The notes under the pieces are model-generated. The model worked only from the letters and a program-made list of their open reading frames with translations. It was not told the origin of the DNA and made no database searches. A program made the translations under genes and the position numbers. A stretch of 16,185 nt of DNA from an uncultured Lachnospiraceae bacterium (GTDB lineage Bacteria; Bacillota; Clostridia; Lachnospirales; Lachnospiraceae), in NCBI GenBank assembly GCA_934359535.1, contig CAKRLN010000021.1, positions 1 to 16,185 on the forward strand, read 5' to 3'. Below are positions 15,456 to 16,185 of the stretch, in pieces. Positions within the stretch are counted from its first letter, which is position 1, and each line of letters starts with the position of its first letter.

Positions 15456-16185
15456 ATGAAAATGCAGGAGGAATATCTGGTAAAACGGGTGAAAAAGCCA
15501 CACCAGATCATAACAGAGGTGCCTGGGTCAAAAAGTATTACCAACCGTGCACTCTTAATTGCTGCAATGGCAGAAGGAACATCGGTGTTAAAAGGGGTAT
15601 TATTCAGTGATGATTCCAGGTATTTTATAAAGGCACTGATTGATATGGAATTTCCGGTCACGGTTGATGAAGAAAAATGCCAGGTTACGATTACCGGATA
15701 TGGTGGAAAAATTCCGTATCTTAAAAATCATCCGGGAAAAGAACTTCCGGTCTATGTAGGAAGTGCAGGAACTGCTGCACGGTTTCTTACCGCATTTTTC
15801 GGACTCTCCGAAGGGACCTTTTATCTGGATTCTTCGGAACAGATGAAAAAGAGGCCTATGCAGGAGCTGGTGGAATCGTTAGAGTCACTTGGAGCTCATT
15901 TTACCTTTGAAGAAGAAGAAACTCATTTTCCATTTCATATTCAGTCAGGCGGATGTAGGAAGGAAGAGACTGTAATTGATGTCGATAAAAGCAGCCAGTT
16001 TTTGAGTGCGCTTTTAATTGCAGCCGTTTTTCTCGATCATGATTTTACGATCCATGTGAAAGGGACGCATGGGATGGCATATGTTGATATGACGATTTTT
16101 ATGATGGAGCAGTTTGGTGTTACCGTAGAGAGATTAGAAGACCACGGTTACCGTATCCGGAAAGAGTCATCCTATACTGCACGGG
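15456..16185 (+). CDS. aroA: 5-enolpyruvylshikimate-3-phosphate synthase, 3'-truncated by window edge
   Basis: EPSP synthase transfers the enolpyruvyl group of phosphoenolpyruvate to shikimate-3-phosphate, the sixth step of the chorismate pathway. The frame is open from ATG 15456 to the window end (243 codons of about 425), so it lacks a stop here. Diagnostic blocks are EVPGSKSITNRALLIAA with K26, S27 and R31 (shikimate-3-phosphate binding), the PEP-binding region VGSAGTAARFLTAFF, SSEQMKKRPMQEL with the conserved Arg-Pro, and DVDKSSQFLSALLIAA. AAAGGGG at 15439-15445 lies about 10 nt upstream. It follows the PilZ gene by 15 nt. With thrC at the other end, amino-acid biosynthesis genes flank the window, but they are not in one operon. 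Confidence 0.95.
   Translation, partial: MKMQEEYLVKRVKKPHQIITEVPGSKSITNRALLIAAMAEGTSVLKGVLFSDDSRYFIKALIDMEFPVTVDEEKCQVTITGYGGKIPYLKNHPGKELPVYVGSAGTAARFLTAFFGLSEGTFYLDSSEQMKKRPMQELVESLESLGAHFTFEEEETHFPFHIQSGGCRKEETVIDVDKSSQFLSALLIAAVFLDHDFTIHVKGTHGMAYVDMTIFMMEQFGVTVERLEDHGYRIRKESSYTAR

Overview
The window (about 16.2 kb) looks like core chromosome of a low-to-moderate GC Gram-positive anaerobe of the class Clostridia, most likely family Lachnospiraceae. The evidence is strong AGGAG-type ribosome binding sites, TTG/ATG starts, a T-box leader on pheST, a Firmicutes-type 6S RNA and a SpoIID/LytB-family wall hydrolase. I did not try to name a genus. I see no mobile element, integrase, transposase, CRISPR array, tRNA or rRNA.

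Layout. (1) 1-1202 (+): 3' part of threonine synthase, closed by a hairpin it shares with the converging gene. (2) 1281-2548 (-): a two-gene unit with a stand-alone CheY-like receiver followed by a protein with four MshEN-like repeats and a CheX-like C-terminus. A well-formed -35/-10 pair lies upstream. (3) 2853-5097 (+): an OmpR-family response regulator and its membrane histidine kinase, divergent from unit 2 across a 304-nt spacer and ended by a 17-bp bidirectional terminator. (4) 5156-6523 (-): citrate synthase with its own promoter. (5) 6696-7115 (+): cytidine deaminase. (6) about 7195-7395 (+): 6S RNA with a consensus promoter and a repeat-bearing tail ending in a terminator-like hairpin. 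(7) 7584-10156 (+): a membrane-anchored SpoIID/LytB-type glycan hydrolase and a YihY/BrkB membrane protein. (8) 10153-13977 (+): promoter, Phe T-box riboswitch, pheS and pheT. (9) 13991-16185 (+): queA, a PilZ-domain protein, and the 5' part of aroA, cut by the window edge.

How the genes work together. Most are housekeeping: Thr and chorismate biosynthesis, entry into the TCA cycle, pyrimidine salvage, Phe-tRNA charging and queuosine modification. Two signalling layers sit among them: a classical two-component pair, and a possible cyclic-di-GMP layer made of the MshEN-like/CheX-like protein with its CheY partner plus the PilZ protein. The MshEN-like/CheX-like protein is the least conventional element. 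Its four 24-residue motifs repeat with an exact 29-residue period, as in known c-di-GMP-binding MshEN domains, but here they are joined to a putative response-regulator phosphatase domain instead of a secretion ATPase.
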